A stretch of 64,000 bases of DNA from CAMUQR01 sp963539845 (GTDB taxonomy: Bacteria > Patescibacteriota > Saccharimonadia > Saccharimonadales > Saccharimonadaceae), in NCBI GenBank assembly GCA_963539845.1, contig CAUTML010000002.1:1-64000 (forward strand), read 5' to 3'. A program made the position numbers and the translations under genes. Shown here piece by piece: positions 51,566 through 61,097 of this stretch. Below the pieces are notes generated by a model. It had not been told where the DNA came from. It saw nothing but the letters and a program-made list of their open reading frames with translations, and did not search any database. Within the stretch, counting starts at the first letter, position 1. The number at the start of each line of letters is the position of its first letter.

Positions 51566-53920
51566 ATGAATCAATTTAACAAAATCAAAAAACGCGACGG
51601 CAAAATCGTCAGTTTTAACCAACAAAAAATCATCGACGCTATCGCTAAAGCCGGCGCCGCCACTGGTGAATTTGGTCCTGACCGGGCTCGCAACCTCGCC
51701 GAAAAAGTCACCCGCACCGCCCTGGCCGACCTGCCCTCACGCATTCCCACTGTCGAACAACTTCAGGACGTCGTCGAAAAAGTTTTGATGGAATCAGCGT
51801 TTAAAAAAACCGCCAAAGCTTACATTGAATATCGGGCGGAACGCGAACGCCAACGCGCTAAAAAAACCAGACTGATGCAAATTTACAACACTATTTCTCA
51901 TGCCGACGCCTCCGAAGATTCCGACGTCAAACGCGGTAACGCCAATGTCGACGGTAACTCCGCCATGGGTAAAATGCTCCAATTTGGCGCCGAAGGTTCT
52001 AAAGAATTCGCGCGCACCTGCCTGCTCAAACCAGAATTCGCTCAAGCTCACGACAGTGGCGAAATTCATATCCACGACCTCGATTTTATGGCGACCGGCA
52101 CCCTAACTTGCTGCCAAACCGACCCATTGAAACTGTTCAAAAATGGCTTTAATACCGGACATGGTTTTTTGCGCACTCCTAATTCGATTGGTTCTTACAC
52201 CGCCCTGGCCGCTATTATTCTCCAAGCCAACCAAAACGAACAGCATGGTGGTCAATCAATTCCTAATTTTGACTATGCCATGGCACCCGGCATCAACAAA
52301 ACCTACAAAAAAGCCCTACGCGCCAACCTTCAAAAATACAATGATTTCACCGGCAAAAATCTCAAAATTACTATCCCAGACGACATTACTTTTGGCGACG
52401 ATAAAAAACTAGCCAAGCTGAAAGTTCCCGCAGTTATCATCAAAGACGCCAAAGCTGATACCGAGCATCAAGCTCTCCAAGCCATGGAAGGTTTTGTTCA
52501 TAATCTCAACACCATGCACTCCCGCGCTGGCGCCCAAGTGCCTTTTACCTCGATTAACTTCGGTACTGACACTAGCCCAGAAGGTCGCCTAGTCTCTAAA
52601 ATGCTCCTCGAAGCTACCGCCAATGGCCTCGGTCGGGGCGAAACTCCAATTTTCCCAATCTCAATTTTTAAAGTTAAAGAAGGTGTCAACTACAACCCTG
52701 AAGACCCTAACTACGATTTGTTCAAACGCTCGATGGAAGTTTCCGCTAAGCGTTTATTCCCAAATTTCGTGTTCATCGACGCGCCGTTTAATCTCCAATA
52801 TTACAAACCTGGCGATTATCTGTCAGAAATCGCCACCATGGGTTGTCGCACTCGGGTGATGTCGTCAATTTTCCCAGAGTCTAATGGCACAACGGTTGGT
52901 CGCGGTAATAATTCTTTTACCACTATCAATTTGGTACGCATTGGCATCAAACACGGTATCGCCACCAACATCCGCGACAAGGCCGATTGGAATGGTTTTT
53001 ATAAAGAATTAGACCAAAAAATTGACCTGTGCGCCGAACAATTGCTCGAGCGTTACGAGTTTCAAGCTAACCAACGTGTTAAAAACTTCCCATTCCTGAT
53101 GGGTCAAGGCAACTGGATGGGCAGCGACAAGCTTAAAGCTAACGATACTTTGCGCGAGGTGATCAAACACGGTACTTTAAGTATTGGCTTTATTGGGCTA
53201 GCTGAAACACTTGTGGCTATGATCGGCAAACATCACGGCGAAGACCGAATCGCCCGCGAACTCGGTCTCGATATCATCTCCCACATGCGCGAACGCTGTG
53301 ACCAACTCGCCAAAAAACACCGCCTGAACTTCTCATTGCTAGCCACCCCAGCTGAGGGTTTGTCGGGGCGCTTCACTCGCATTGACCGCAAGGAATTTGG
53401 CGTAATTAAAGGCGTCACCGATCGTGATTTTTACACCAATTCCTTCCACGTGCCAGTTTATTATCCAATCTCAGCCTTCGAAAAAATTGAAATCGAAGCG
53501 CCGTATCACGATTTAACCAACGCCGGTCACATCACCTACATCGAAATGGACGGTGACCCATCGAACAACATCGAAGCCTTCGAAGCAGTTGTTCGCAAAA
53601 TGAAAGAATCAGGCATCGGTTACGGTAGCATCAACCACCCGGTTGACCGCGACCCGTTATGTGGCTTTAGTGGCATTATCGAAGGTCAGATTTGCCCAGG
53701 TTGTGGTCGCCATGAAGACGACGGCGATTGTGGTTTTGAACGCCTACGCCGAATTACCGGCTATCTGGTCGGCTCGCTCGAGCGTTGGAATGATGGCAAA
53801 AAAGCCGAGGAATCAGCCCGCGTCAAACACGGCATTGTGACCGAAAATTACGATCAAGACACCAAAACCGCCCGTGAACTCAAAAAACAAGTCGTTGATT
53901 CGGCTGTCGGCAAGGCTTAG
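51566..53920 (+). CDS. nrdD: Anaerobic ribonucleoside-triphosphate reductase (class III)
   Basis: NrdD makes deoxynucleotides without oxygen using a glycyl radical. The 784-residue protein has an N-terminal ATP-cone (IKKRDGKIVSFNQQKIIDAI, KTAKAYIEYR) that senses dATP, a ten-stranded barrel with TCCQTD, and a C-terminal zinc site of Cys in DPLCGFSG and CPGCGRHEDDGDCGF. The glycyl radical loop follows as RRITGYLVGSLERW. The ATG at 51566 has AAAGGGAG upstream; the GTG-type start at 51527 lies within the leader stem and is rejected. nrdG follows 8 bases after the stop. Confidence 0.96.
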   Translation: MNQFNKIKKRDGKIVSFNQQKIIDAIAKAGAATGEFGPDRARNLAEKVTRTALADLPSRIPTVEQLQDVVEKVLMESAFKKTAKAYIEYRAERERQRAKKTRLMQIYNTISHADASEDSDVKRGNANVDGNSAMGKMLQFGAEGSKEFARTCLLKPEFAQAHDSGEIHIHDLDFMATGTLTCCQTDPLKLFKNGFNTGHGFLRTPNSIGSYTALAAIILQANQNEQHGGQSIPNFDYAMAPGINKTYKKALRANLQKYNDFTGKNLKITIPDDITFGDDKKLAKLKVPAVIIKDAKADTEHQALQAMEGFVHNLNTMHSRAGAQVPFTSINFGTDTSPEGRLVSKMLLEATANGLGRGETPIFPISIFKVKEGVNYNPEDPNYDLFKRSMEVSAKRLFPNFVFIDAPFNLQYYKPGDYLSEIATMGCRTRVMSSIFPESNGTTVGRGNNSFTTINLVRIGIKHGIATNIRDKADWNGFYKELDQKIDLCAEQLLERYEFQANQRVKNFPFLMGQGNWMGSDKLKANDTLREVIKHGTLSIGFIGLAETLVAMIGKHHGEDRIARELGLDIISHMRERCDQLAKKHRLNFSLLATPAEGLSGRFTRIDRKEFGVIKGVTDRDFYTNSFHVPVYYPISAFEKIEIEAPYHDLTNAGHITYIEMDGDPSNNIEAFEAVVRKMKESGIGYGSINHPVDRDPLCGFSGIIEGQICPGCGRHEDDGDCGFERLRRITGYLVGSLERWNDGKKAEESARVKHGIVTENYDQDTKTARELKKQVVDSAVGKA

Positions 53921-53928
53921 GATATAAA

Positions 53929-54531
53929 ATGAGCGCTTCAGCCCCCACCCCCACCAACTCGAGCAATCCAGCTTTTTCCGCCCGTCAAAAAGTCAAAAAA
54001 ATCGCTCACTACCAAGATTTATTATTGCCTCAATTATCCACGCCCGAAGGTTTTATTCGGTTGGCAGGTCCGATTGAACGCGACAACATCGTCAACGGAC
54101 CCGGCCTGCGGGCGGTAATTTGGACACAAGGCTGTCGCCAACGTTGCCCCGGCTGTCAAAATCCCGAAACTTGGAACGAATCAGCCGGTCAATTAGTCGC
54201 CATCGAAGACGTCAAACAACAACTCCGCGCCCTCAAAGGTCAAACCGGCTTGACTTTTTGCGGTGGCGAACCACTCTTGCAGGCCGACGCTTGCCGTCAA
54301 ATTGCCGATTGGGCGCGCCAAGAATTAGGCTGGAATATTTGGTCATTCACCGGTTTAATTTACGAAAGAATCCCCCACGACAGCCCCGCCTGGCGCTTTA
54401 TCCAATCGCTCGATGTGCTAATTGATGGACCGTTCATCCAAGCTCAGCGTGATTTGTCGATCAAATGGCGCGGTAGTCGCAACCAACGCCTGCTCCATCT
54501 CAAAAACGGCGAAATCACCAAAATTAAATAA
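53929..54531 (+). CDS. nrdG: Anaerobic ribonucleotide reductase activating protein
   Basis: NrdG is a radical-SAM enzyme that makes the glycyl radical on NrdD. The 200-residue protein has the 4Fe-4S motif CRQRCPGC within WTQGCRQRCPGCQNPETW, the GGE motif TFCGGEPLLQ, and GLIYE. It has an N-terminal extension of about 35 residues before the core. AGGATATAAA precedes the ATG. With nrdD it forms a two-gene operon ended by a terminator. Confidence 0.96.
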   Translation: MSASAPTPTNSSNPAFSARQKVKKIAHYQDLLLPQLSTPEGFIRLAGPIERDNIVNGPGLRAVIWTQGCRQRCPGCQNPETWNESAGQLVAIEDVKQQLRALKGQTGLTFCGGEPLLQADACRQIADWARQELGWNIWSFTGLIYERIPHDSPAWRFIQSLDVLIDGPFIQAQRDLSIKWRGSRNQRLLHLKNGEITKIK

Positions 54532-54548
54532 TTAAATAGTGCCCACTT

Positions 54549-54578
54549 AAAAATCCCCACTCCAGGCGGGGATTTTTA
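54549..54578. terminator. Bidirectional terminator between nrdG and pnp
   Basis: AAATCCCC pairs with GGGGATTT around a 9-base loop, with T-runs on both strands. Confidence 0.85.
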
Positions 54579-54592
54579 TTATCGCTAGTGAA

Positions 54593-56704
54593 TTATTTAG
54601 CGTCTTTCATCGACAACTTCAGGCGACCCTTGTCGTCAATTGCCACCAATTTGACCTTAACTTCAGCGCCGAGATGAACCACATCTTCAACTTTAGCCAC
54701 TCGATGGTCAGCCATTTCTGAAATATGCACCATCCCGTCAATACCCGGCATGATATTCACAAACGCCCCAAATTCTTTAATCGAAACCACTTTACCAGTG
54801 TAAATCTGACCAACTTCCGGCTCAATTGTCAGACTTTTAACCCAATCCAGAGCCTTAGTGATCGCTTCGGAATCAACCGCTGAAATAGTCACCAAACCAT
54901 CATCAGCAATATCGATTTCGGCGCCAGTCGCGCTGGTAATTTCGCGAATTGTCTCGCCACCTTTACCAATCACCGCCCCGATTTTGTCAGGATTAATCAT
55001 CAGTTTTTCAATCCGTGGCGCGTATTGACTGAGCTCTTTGCGTGGGGCTGGCAAAATCGACAGCATATGCTCCATGATTTTTTCGCGACCTTCTTTAGCC
55101 CGCAAAATCGCCTTGCGCAACACCTCAACCGGCAAACCATGAACTTTCATGTCCATTTGCAATGCCGTAATACCCAATTCCGTACCAGTTGCTTTAAAAT
55201 CCATATCACCAGCAAAATCTTCAGTATCAGCAATATCGGTCAAAATATACGGCTGTCCGTCCTCGCCCATCATCAGACCCATCGCCACACCAGCTACTGG
55301 GCGTTTCAGAGGCACACCAGCGTCCATCAGCGCCAAACAGCTCGAGCAAGTCGCCGCCATCGACGTTGAACCATTTTGTGACATAATCTCAGTTACTGAG
55401 CGAATGGCATACGGAAAATCTTCTTTCGCCGGCAAAACTGGCTCCAGCGCTCGTTCCGCCAGATAGCCGTGACCAATTTCGCGACGTCCCGGCGAACCCA
55501 GCCGACCGCATTCACCCACGGTATAGCTTGGCGCATTATAGTGATGCATATAACGACGTTCACCATCAGTAATTTCCATAGTATCAACAATCTGCGCATA
55601 CGACAGAGGCGCCAGGGTTACGATATTCATCGCCTGGGTTACCCCGCGGGTAAACAAACTCGAACCGTGAGTGCGTGGTAAAATCCCGACTTCACTCGAC
55701 AGCGGTCTGACTTCATCCAGCGCCCGACCATCTGGTCGCACGCCATCTTCAATAATTCCCCGGCGGACGTCTTTATGCGCTTCAACAGTAAACGCTTCAT
55801 CATATTGAACTTTAAGCTCGGCATAAGCTTCACCATGCCGGGCTTCTAACTCGGCGTGCATTTGTTGACGCAGTTGTTCCACCACTAGATTGCGATAGGG
55901 ATATTGTTGACGCATATCAGGAGTAAATTTACCCTGACACCACTGCTCAACTTCTGCCAAAATCGCTTCATCGGGCTTGACTAATTCATAAGGCAACGGC
56001 TCAACCGCCAATTTTGCCACCAATTCTTTTTGCAATTCGATCGCTGGTTGCATCGCTTGATGAGCCCAGGCAAAAGCATCCGCCAGCAAGGTTTCTGGCA
56101 CTTCTTTTGCGCCAGCTTCCACCATGGTGATACCGCTGGCAATACCGGCTACTGTTAAATCAATACTCGAGCGCGCTTGTTCCTCAGGGCTAGCAAAGGC
56201 TTTAAACTGCCCGTCAACATACGCCACCCGCAAACCAGCCACCGGCCCGTCAAACGGCACCCCAGCGACCATCAAAGCTGTACTGGTGGCAATCATCGCC
56301 ACGATGTCTGGCCGAAAATCCGGATCCATCGACAACACGCTAGCCACCGCCTGAACTTCTTGGCGATAGCCTTTTGGAAACAGCGGTCGAATTGGTCGAT
56401 CAATCAACCGACCCGACAAAATTGCCTGATCACTTGGCCGACCTTCGCGTTTGATAAACCGCGAGCCAGAGATTTTACCAGCTGCATAAAATTTTTCTTC
56501 ATAATCAATCGACAACGGGAAATAATCCCGGGTAGGATCAACTTTACCGACCATCACATTGCCCAGCACTACCGTATCGCCATAACGCGCCAGTACACTC
56601 GCCGTGGTCCGAAAACCAACCCGGTTGACTTCCAGCGTCAATTGGCGCCCACAAAGCTCGCCAGACACCGAGATAATATCTTTGCCTAGAGGGTTTATAA
56701 TCAT
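54593..56704 (-). CDS. pnp: Polynucleotide phosphorylase
   Basis: PNPase is a trimeric 3'-5' phosphorolytic exoribonuclease. The 703-residue protein has two RNase PH domains with the RGFTR-type motifs FIKREGRPSDQAILSGRLIDRPIRPLFPKGY (in two parts) and ILPRTHGSSLFTRG, then a KH domain (LMINPDKIGAVIGKGGETIREI) and an S1 domain (GQIYTGKVVSIKEFGAFVNI). AAAGGAG precedes the ATG. A folded leader of about 65 bases lies upstream (56721-56784). Confidence 0.97.
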   Translation of the reverse strand: MIINPLGKDIISVSGELCGRQLTLEVNRVGFRTTASVLARYGDTVVLGNVMVGKVDPTRDYFPLSIDYEEKFYAAGKISGSRFIKREGRPSDQAILSGRLIDRPIRPLFPKGYRQEVQAVASVLSMDPDFRPDIVAMIATSTALMVAGVPFDGPVAGLRVAYVDGQFKAFASPEEQARSSIDLTVAGIASGITMVEAGAKEVPETLLADAFAWAHQAMQPAIELQKELVAKLAVEPLPYELVKPDEAILAEVEQWCQGKFTPDMRQQYPYRNLVVEQLRQQMHAELEARHGEAYAELKVQYDEAFTVEAHKDVRRGIIEDGVRPDGRALDEVRPLSSEVGILPRTHGSSLFTRGVTQAMNIVTLAPLSYAQIVDTMEITDGERRYMHHYNAPSYTVGECGRLGSPGRREIGHGYLAERALEPVLPAKEDFPYAIRSVTEIMSQNGSTSMAATCSSCLALMDAGVPLKRPVAGVAMGLMMGEDGQPYILTDIADTEDFAGDMDFKATGTELGITALQMDMKVHGLPVEVLRKAILRAKEGREKIMEHMLSILPAPRKELSQYAPRIEKLMINPDKIGAVIGKGGETIREITSATGAEIDIADDGLVTISAVDSEAITKALDWVKSLTIEPEVGQIYTGKVVSIKEFGAFVNIMPGIDGMVHISEMADHRVAKVEDVVHLGAEVKVKLVAIDDKGRLKLSMKDAK

Positions 56705-56720
56705 AAATTCTCCTTTTTAT

Positions 56721-56784
56721 CTTAAAGCTAAGTAACAGATGTATGACGTGCCAAGCACCCCGCGCAACCATCACTTACTTTAAG
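56721..56784 (-). promoter_or_regulatory. Folded leader hairpin of pnp
   Basis: On the minus strand CTTAAAG-TAAGT pairs with ACTTA-G-CTTTAAG, and an inner part pairs GATG with CATC and GTGC with GCAC. It lies between a -10 TATAAT (56810-56805) and the ribosome site. In E. coli the pnp leader hairpin is cut by RNase III and PNPase represses its own synthesis through it; a similar role here is inference. Confidence 0.55.
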
Positions 56785-56888
56785 ATGATTAATTTTACAG
56801 AGATATTATACCACTTTTAAATAGTTTAAACCAGTCAACTCCGTGCCAATCCCCTTAATCACACAATGAATGTTTGACTAACAAATGC

Positions 56889-56917
56889 TTGACTTTTAAC
56901 CATAAGTGTGATATAAT
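56889..56917 (+). promoter_or_regulatory. Promoter of the exported barrel protein at 56941
   Basis: TTGACT (56889-56894) and a perfect TATAAT (56912-56917) are 17 bases apart. Confidence 0.8.
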
Positions 56918-56940
56918 TAAAGTATTACTATGGTTATTTT

Positions 56941-57855
56941 ATGAAAAACACAAACAATCACCCCATCTACCGTTATGATACCCACCCCAAACCAGACGCT
57001 CAGAGTTTGCCATTAAAAACTCAGCGTCCGGCAGAGGCTTATTTTGAACAGTCTGCTCGTCGCGTCAACCGCTACGAACATCTGAACCAACCAGATCTGC
57101 CTAAACCGCTTTTGCGCAAACTCGGCGCCACTGCGACTGCTTTAGCGGTGTTAGTGGCTGGGCAGTATTTAACTCACAGCGATCAGCGCATCGCCAAAGC
57201 CTCCTCGGCGCCAGTTCCAACAGTTGAAGAACCACAGCACCCCACCGCCCCAAATTCAAATTCAGAACCCGACCAGCCTCCGCATCAAGAACCTCAATTA
57301 GCTGTCGCCACCCTCGACCAACAACCATCCGCCGTTGAAAACGCTCAGCCTGGTCCCGAAGCCTCACCAACCATCAACAAAACCGTTACGCCACCACCAA
57401 ACAGCGGTAAATTTAAGTCGTTCATGGATTATCGGACGATCACCAACCGTGCCTCGCGCCAGTATGAATTGTTACACAGCTCCAACATTATCACCAACGA
57501 GCAAGGTTTGCGCTGTTATCAGCTTGATGATCAAGTTTATCCGCTGGTAGCTGTTGGTAGTGGCGTAACGACCCAAGTCGGACAACGGTTAGACATTTCC
57601 ATCCAAGCTAACAACCAGCCAGAACATGTCCTCCAGGCGGTGGTTGGCGATTTAAAAGCTGACAAAGATACCGATTCGACTCACACTTATCATCTGGTTG
57701 ACAAAAGCATGGTCGAGTTTCTAGTGGACACCCCTCAGCTTCGTCGAGCCGAGCCCCTAGTGACCAAAATGGGCAACCTCAGCTACACCACCGACGGTCA
57801 GTTAGCCGGCGCAGTCACCAAAATCGACGTGCTTGATCAGATCGTTGATTATTAG
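56941..57855 (+). CDS. Membrane-anchored protein with a 3D/RlpA-like domain
   Basis: The 304-residue protein has one membrane helix at about 58-76, a Pro, Glu and Gln-rich linker (to about 155) and a C-terminal domain. The domain reads YPLVAVGSGVTTQVGQRLDI, VVGDLKADKDTDSTHTYHLV and KSMVEFLVDTPQLRRA. I recall this pattern (GDxKADxDTDS, then VEFxVD) from double-psi beta-barrel proteins related to 3D and RlpA domains, some of which are cell-wall enzymes or factors in Gram-positives. The assignment is from memory. There is no ribosome site at the start; a second ATG at 56930 upstream is out of frame. Confidence 0.65.
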   Translation: MKNTNNHPIYRYDTHPKPDAQSLPLKTQRPAEAYFEQSARRVNRYEHLNQPDLPKPLLRKLGATATALAVLVAGQYLTHSDQRIAKASSAPVPTVEEPQHPTAPNSNSEPDQPPHQEPQLAVATLDQQPSAVENAQPGPEASPTINKTVTPPPNSGKFKSFMDYRTITNRASRQYELLHSSNIITNEQGLRCYQLDDQVYPLVAVGSGVTTQVGQRLDISIQANNQPEHVLQAVVGDLKADKDTDSTHTYHLVDKSMVEFLVDTPQLRRAEPLVTKMGNLSYTTDGQLAGAVTKIDVLDQIVDY

Positions 57856-57968
57856 CCTCTGCCAACTTCACTTTTTCTAAAAAATACACTCGCTAATTTC
57901 GACAAATCCCCGCTCTTAATTCCGAGCGTCTCATCAATCACCGATAGTTCACTTCAAGCCAAACTAAA

Positions 57969-57988
57969 ACTGCGCCTATTTGCGCAGT
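57969..57988 (-). terminator. rpsO terminator that contains the stop codon
   Basis: On the minus strand ACTGCGC pairs with GCGCAGT, and the loop AAATAG holds the rpsO stop codon TAG; TTTTAG follows. The hairpin therefore overlaps the last codons of the gene. Confidence 0.75.
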
Positions 57989-58242
57989 CCTAGAGTTTGG
58001 ATGGTTTTTTTGTAAGATTCGTAATCTTTTTTCTCAAGATATTTGAGCAGTTTCTTACGCTTACCAACCATTTGAATCAAGCCACGACGAGCCATTTTGT
58101 CTTGTTTGTTGGTCTTGAGGTGTTCGATAATCTCGTTGATACGAGCGGTCAAAATTGACACTTGCACCTCTGGTGAGCCAACATCATTTGCTCCGCGTTG
58201 GGTTTGCTTGATCGCTTTAGCTTTATTGTCTTTAGTAATCAT
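57976..58242 (-). CDS. rpsO: 30S ribosomal protein uS15
   Basis: uS15 is a primary 16S binder. The 88-residue protein has GSPEVQVSILTARINEIIEHLKTNKQD (in parts) and the C-terminal RRGLIQMVGKRKKLLKYLEKKDYESY (in parts), the family core. TGGTAAAAT ends 8 bases before the ATG, so the mRNA is nearly leaderless. In many bacteria rpsO and pnp form an operon; here they are separated by one gene on the other strand. Confidence 0.97.
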   Translation of the reverse strand: MITKDNKAKAIKQTQRGANDVGSPEVQVSILTARINEIIEHLKTNKQDKMARRGLIQMVGKRKKLLKYLEKKDYESYKKTIQTLGLRK

Positions 58243-58290
58243 CGTGAATTATTTTACCAGATATAATCAGTTTTTACAAGCCCCGACGAT

Positions 58291-59544
58291 TTATTGCTCG
58301 TTCATAATTTCTTTAATAGCCGCCTTGTAATGCTCAACTCCCGGTTGGTCAAAGGGATTAACGCCCAGCATATAACCACTCACCGCACAACTAATCATGA
58401 AAAACATATAAGCATAACCGAGCGAATACGGACTAAAATCCTCAATAATTAACTCAATCACTGGCACTCCACCCATCGAGTGAGCCTTGATCGTCCCCTC
58501 TAGCGCAAAAGTATTCATATCGGACAGATTAGGATTAACCATCTCATCAACCATTTCCGCGACGGTCGCATCAATTGGATTTTTGACATCAATTATCGTT
58601 TCTAGCATATTGCGCGGACCAGCCTGCATGTATTGCCCCATAGAGTGCAAATCTGCGGCATACACCAACGATGCCGGAAACAAGCCTTTGCCGTCCTTAC
58701 CTTCACTTTCACCAAATAATTGTTTAAGCCACTCTAAGAATGAGCGCATGCGAGGTTCAAAACAAGCAAAACACTCAATCGCATGTTCACCGCCATAAGC
58801 CATGTGCCGATAGACCGCATGTTTCAGCAGTCCGACATCACCCCTCGTTGCTTCTTGCAAGACATAATCTGCACCTTCGATATATTCGGCAATATCACAG
58901 CCAGCCACCGCCAGTGGCAACAAAGTTCCCGCCGTAAACGCTGAATAACGGCCACCGATATCTGATGGAATAGTTAGCATCGTCCATTTTTTAGCTAAAG
59001 CCTGCTCGCGTAATTTACCAGTTTTAGGATCGGTAATCGCATAAACGCGCCGGTCAGCCTTGTCACCGTATTTTTTACACAATTTTTCATAAAAAATCTT
59101 AAAGGCGACCGATGGTTCCAAAGTGCCACCAGATTTAGAAACATAAATCACCGAAAAATCACGATCACCAATAGCTTTTAGCACGCCAGCCATATTACTC
59201 GGACTAAAACTGTTACCGGCGTAATAAATTTCTAAAGTTGAGGTATCTGCATCAGTGTTGTAATAATTACCAAACAAATAATCAATGCCCGCTCGCGAGC
59301 CCATATAAGAGCCACCGATACCAATTACTATGACCACTTCTGATTTTTTTTGGATTTGCTTGGCAACTTCGTTAATTTGAGCAATTTCGGCTGGTTTTGG
59401 TAATTTTAACCACCCTAGCCACTCCGTTCCAACACCTTCGCGCTTCAACAACTGTTCCAGCGCCACTCGCGCTTGTTTCATATGATGTTGGTATTTTTCA
59501 AAGTCGCTGATTCCTCGGTTTCGAACCACTACTGCACTTTTCAT
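58291..59544 (-). CDS. pgi: Glucose-6-phosphate isomerase
   Basis: The 417-residue protein has the PGI family motifs IGIGGSYMGSRAGIDYL, VIYVSKSGGTLEPSVAF, DIGGRYSAFTAGTLLPLAVAG and ESEGKDGKGLFPASLVYAADLHSMGQ (in parts). It is a short form similar in length to Gram-positive enzymes. It interconverts glucose-6-phosphate and fructose-6-phosphate and is one of the few carbon-metabolism genes here. A hairpin (GTGAGCT with AGCTCGC) is present in the short leader after a TATAAT. Confidence 0.95.
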   Translation of the reverse strand: MKSAVVVRNRGISDFEKYQHHMKQARVALEQLLKREGVGTEWLGWLKLPKPAEIAQINEVAKQIQKKSEVVIVIGIGGSYMGSRAGIDYLFGNYYNTDADTSTLEIYYAGNSFSPSNMAGVLKAIGDRDFSVIYVSKSGGTLEPSVAFKIFYEKLCKKYGDKADRRVYAITDPKTGKLREQALAKKWTMLTIPSDIGGRYSAFTAGTLLPLAVAGCDIAEYIEGADYVLQEATRGDVGLLKHAVYRHMAYGGEHAIECFACFEPRMRSFLEWLKQLFGESEGKDGKGLFPASLVYAADLHSMGQYMQAGPRNMLETIIDVKNPIDATVAEMVDEMVNPNLSDMNTFALEGTIKAHSMGGVPVIELIIEDFSPYSLGYAYMFFMISCAVSGYMLGVNPFDQPGVEHYKAAIKEIMNEQ

Positions 59545-59672
59545 TTCAAAATTCCTTATTTAAATTATGGTGCGAGCTTAATTAGCTCACGTTTTTATTA
59601 TACACCGCTAAAATAGCCCTGGCTAGTTATAGCAATGACATATCTTTATATTATACCATAAAAAGCAGGATT

Positions 59673-61097
59673 TTACAATACTTTTGGCTGGTTAATATTT
59701 GACTGGTTAGATTGAGAAATTACTTGTTGTTTAAATTGTTGACCGCGGTCTTCAAAATTCTTAAAAAAACCATAGCTTGGCGAAGCTGGCGATAATACGC
59801 AGGCTTTATGAGCAGAAGTTACCCTATAAGCCGTCGCCACTGCTTGTTCTAAATCGTCGACTCGATATTTTTCGTTGGATAATTGCTCAAAAATCTGATG
59901 CCCAGTCGTCGGCAAACAAATCAATTTCAAAGCTGGGCGCTGATTGAGGTAGTTTATCATCAGTTGGCGATCGATCCCCCGATCCTGACCGCCGATAATC
60001 ACCGTTTGGATATTAGAAATCGCCTCAATCGCCCGTTCCATCGCCTCAGGAATGGTTGAAATTGAGTCATTGTAAAAATCAATCTCGCGAAACTTGCCGA
60101 CATATTCCAGCCGATGTTCTAAACCAGCGAACTCCGCAATGGCCGTTTGCGCTAGCGGTAGATTATCGGCGGTCAGCCCCACTATTTCATCGGCCACGAT
60201 TAGCGCCACCAGCGAGTTTAATAAATTGTGCCGTCCCCGCAGTTTACGCTCAAAATCAGCTGGCAACAATATCTGCTGACCATTAGCGTCAATTCGAACA
60301 ATTTGTTGAGTTTCAGCGTCCAAAAAAATCCCCGCTTCCTGGTGCGCCTGATTAGTTTTTAAACCAAAACTGCGAATTTTATCGGCCTGAAATTGCGAGC
60401 GGTGCTGTTTTAATAATTGATTATCGCAACCGTAAATCGCCAAACGTTGTCCTGGCAAGCTAATTAACTTCAGCTTAGCCGAAACATAATCCGCAAAATC
60501 AACATAATGATCGAGATGCTCCTCAAACAGATTGATCACCACCCCAATCGCCGGCGCCACGGTAATATTTTCCGCCTGATAGGATGACATTTCATAAACA
60601 AACCAGCCCTCGCCATCATCTTGCGCCAGCATCTCTAAGGCCGGCTGACCGATATTGCCAACTAGCTGAGTTTTAACGCCCAACTTGGTTAACACGCTAG
60701 CCGTCAGCGAACTAGTAGTGCTTTTGCCTTTGGTGCCGGTAATAGCAATCGTCCGATGAGCTTGGGTTAGTAGCAGTTCGTTGGTTTGCGAAGTCAAGCG
60801 CCAGGCTTCAACCTCGAGTAACTTAGTGCGACTCACACCCGGCGTCCGAAAAATCAAATCAAATTGATTAAGCGCCGTTGCTGATTCCGGACGAAACTGG
60901 CTTAGTTCCACAGCTTCGTTGGGATGTTCCGCCTGCCAGTGTTTGAGCGAGACTAAGTTTTCGTCGACAAGTGTCAGTTGGTCAGTCACCCCCATCTGTC
61001 GCAACCAGCGATATGACGATTGACCTTCCCGACCAAAACCCAAAATAGCTACCCGTTTACCCTGGTAGCGACGGGCGTAAAACTCTTTAAATTCCAT
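59673..61097 (-). CDS. murD: MurD-family UDP-MurNAc-L-alanine glutamate ligase
   Basis: MurD adds glutamate to UDP-MurNAc-L-Ala in peptidoglycan synthesis. The 474-residue protein has the N-terminal Rossmann part (VAILGFGREGQSSYRWLRQMG), the ATP loop AITGTKGKSTTSSL, EMSSYQAE, the NLFEEHLDHY motif and GRHNLLNSLVALIVADE. Its ATG lies inside the 3' end of the murL-like gene (11-base overlap), so the two are translationally coupled. In the MurD2-MurL pathway this ligase adds L-Glu rather than D-Glu; the sequence alone does not tell which isomer it uses, but the neighbour suggests L-Glu. Confidence 0.95.
   Translation of the reverse strand: MEFKEFYARRYQGKRVAILGFGREGQSSYRWLRQMGVTDQLTLVDENLVSLKHWQAEHPNEAVELSQFRPESATALNQFDLIFRTPGVSRTKLLEVEAWRLTSQTNELLLTQAHRTIAITGTKGKSTTSSLTASVLTKLGVKTQLVGNIGQPALEMLAQDDGEGWFVYEMSSYQAENITVAPAIGVVINLFEEHLDHYVDFADYVSAKLKLISLPGQRLAIYGCDNQLLKQHRSQFQADKIRSFGLKTNQAHQEAGIFLDAETQQIVRIDANGQQILLPADFERKLRGRHNLLNSLVALIVADEIVGLTADNLPLAQTAIAEFAGLEHRLEYVGKFREIDFYNDSISTIPEAMERAIEAISNIQTVIIGGQDRGIDRQLMINYLNQRPALKLICLPTTGHQIFEQLSNEKYRVDDLEQAVATAYRVTSAHKACVLSPASPSYGFFKNFEDRGQQFKQQVISQSNQSNINQPKVL

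Noticed and set aside
56177..56689. 170-residue reading frame antisense to pnp
   Set aside because: It is a shadow of the conserved pnp gene; no start signal and no family resemblance.
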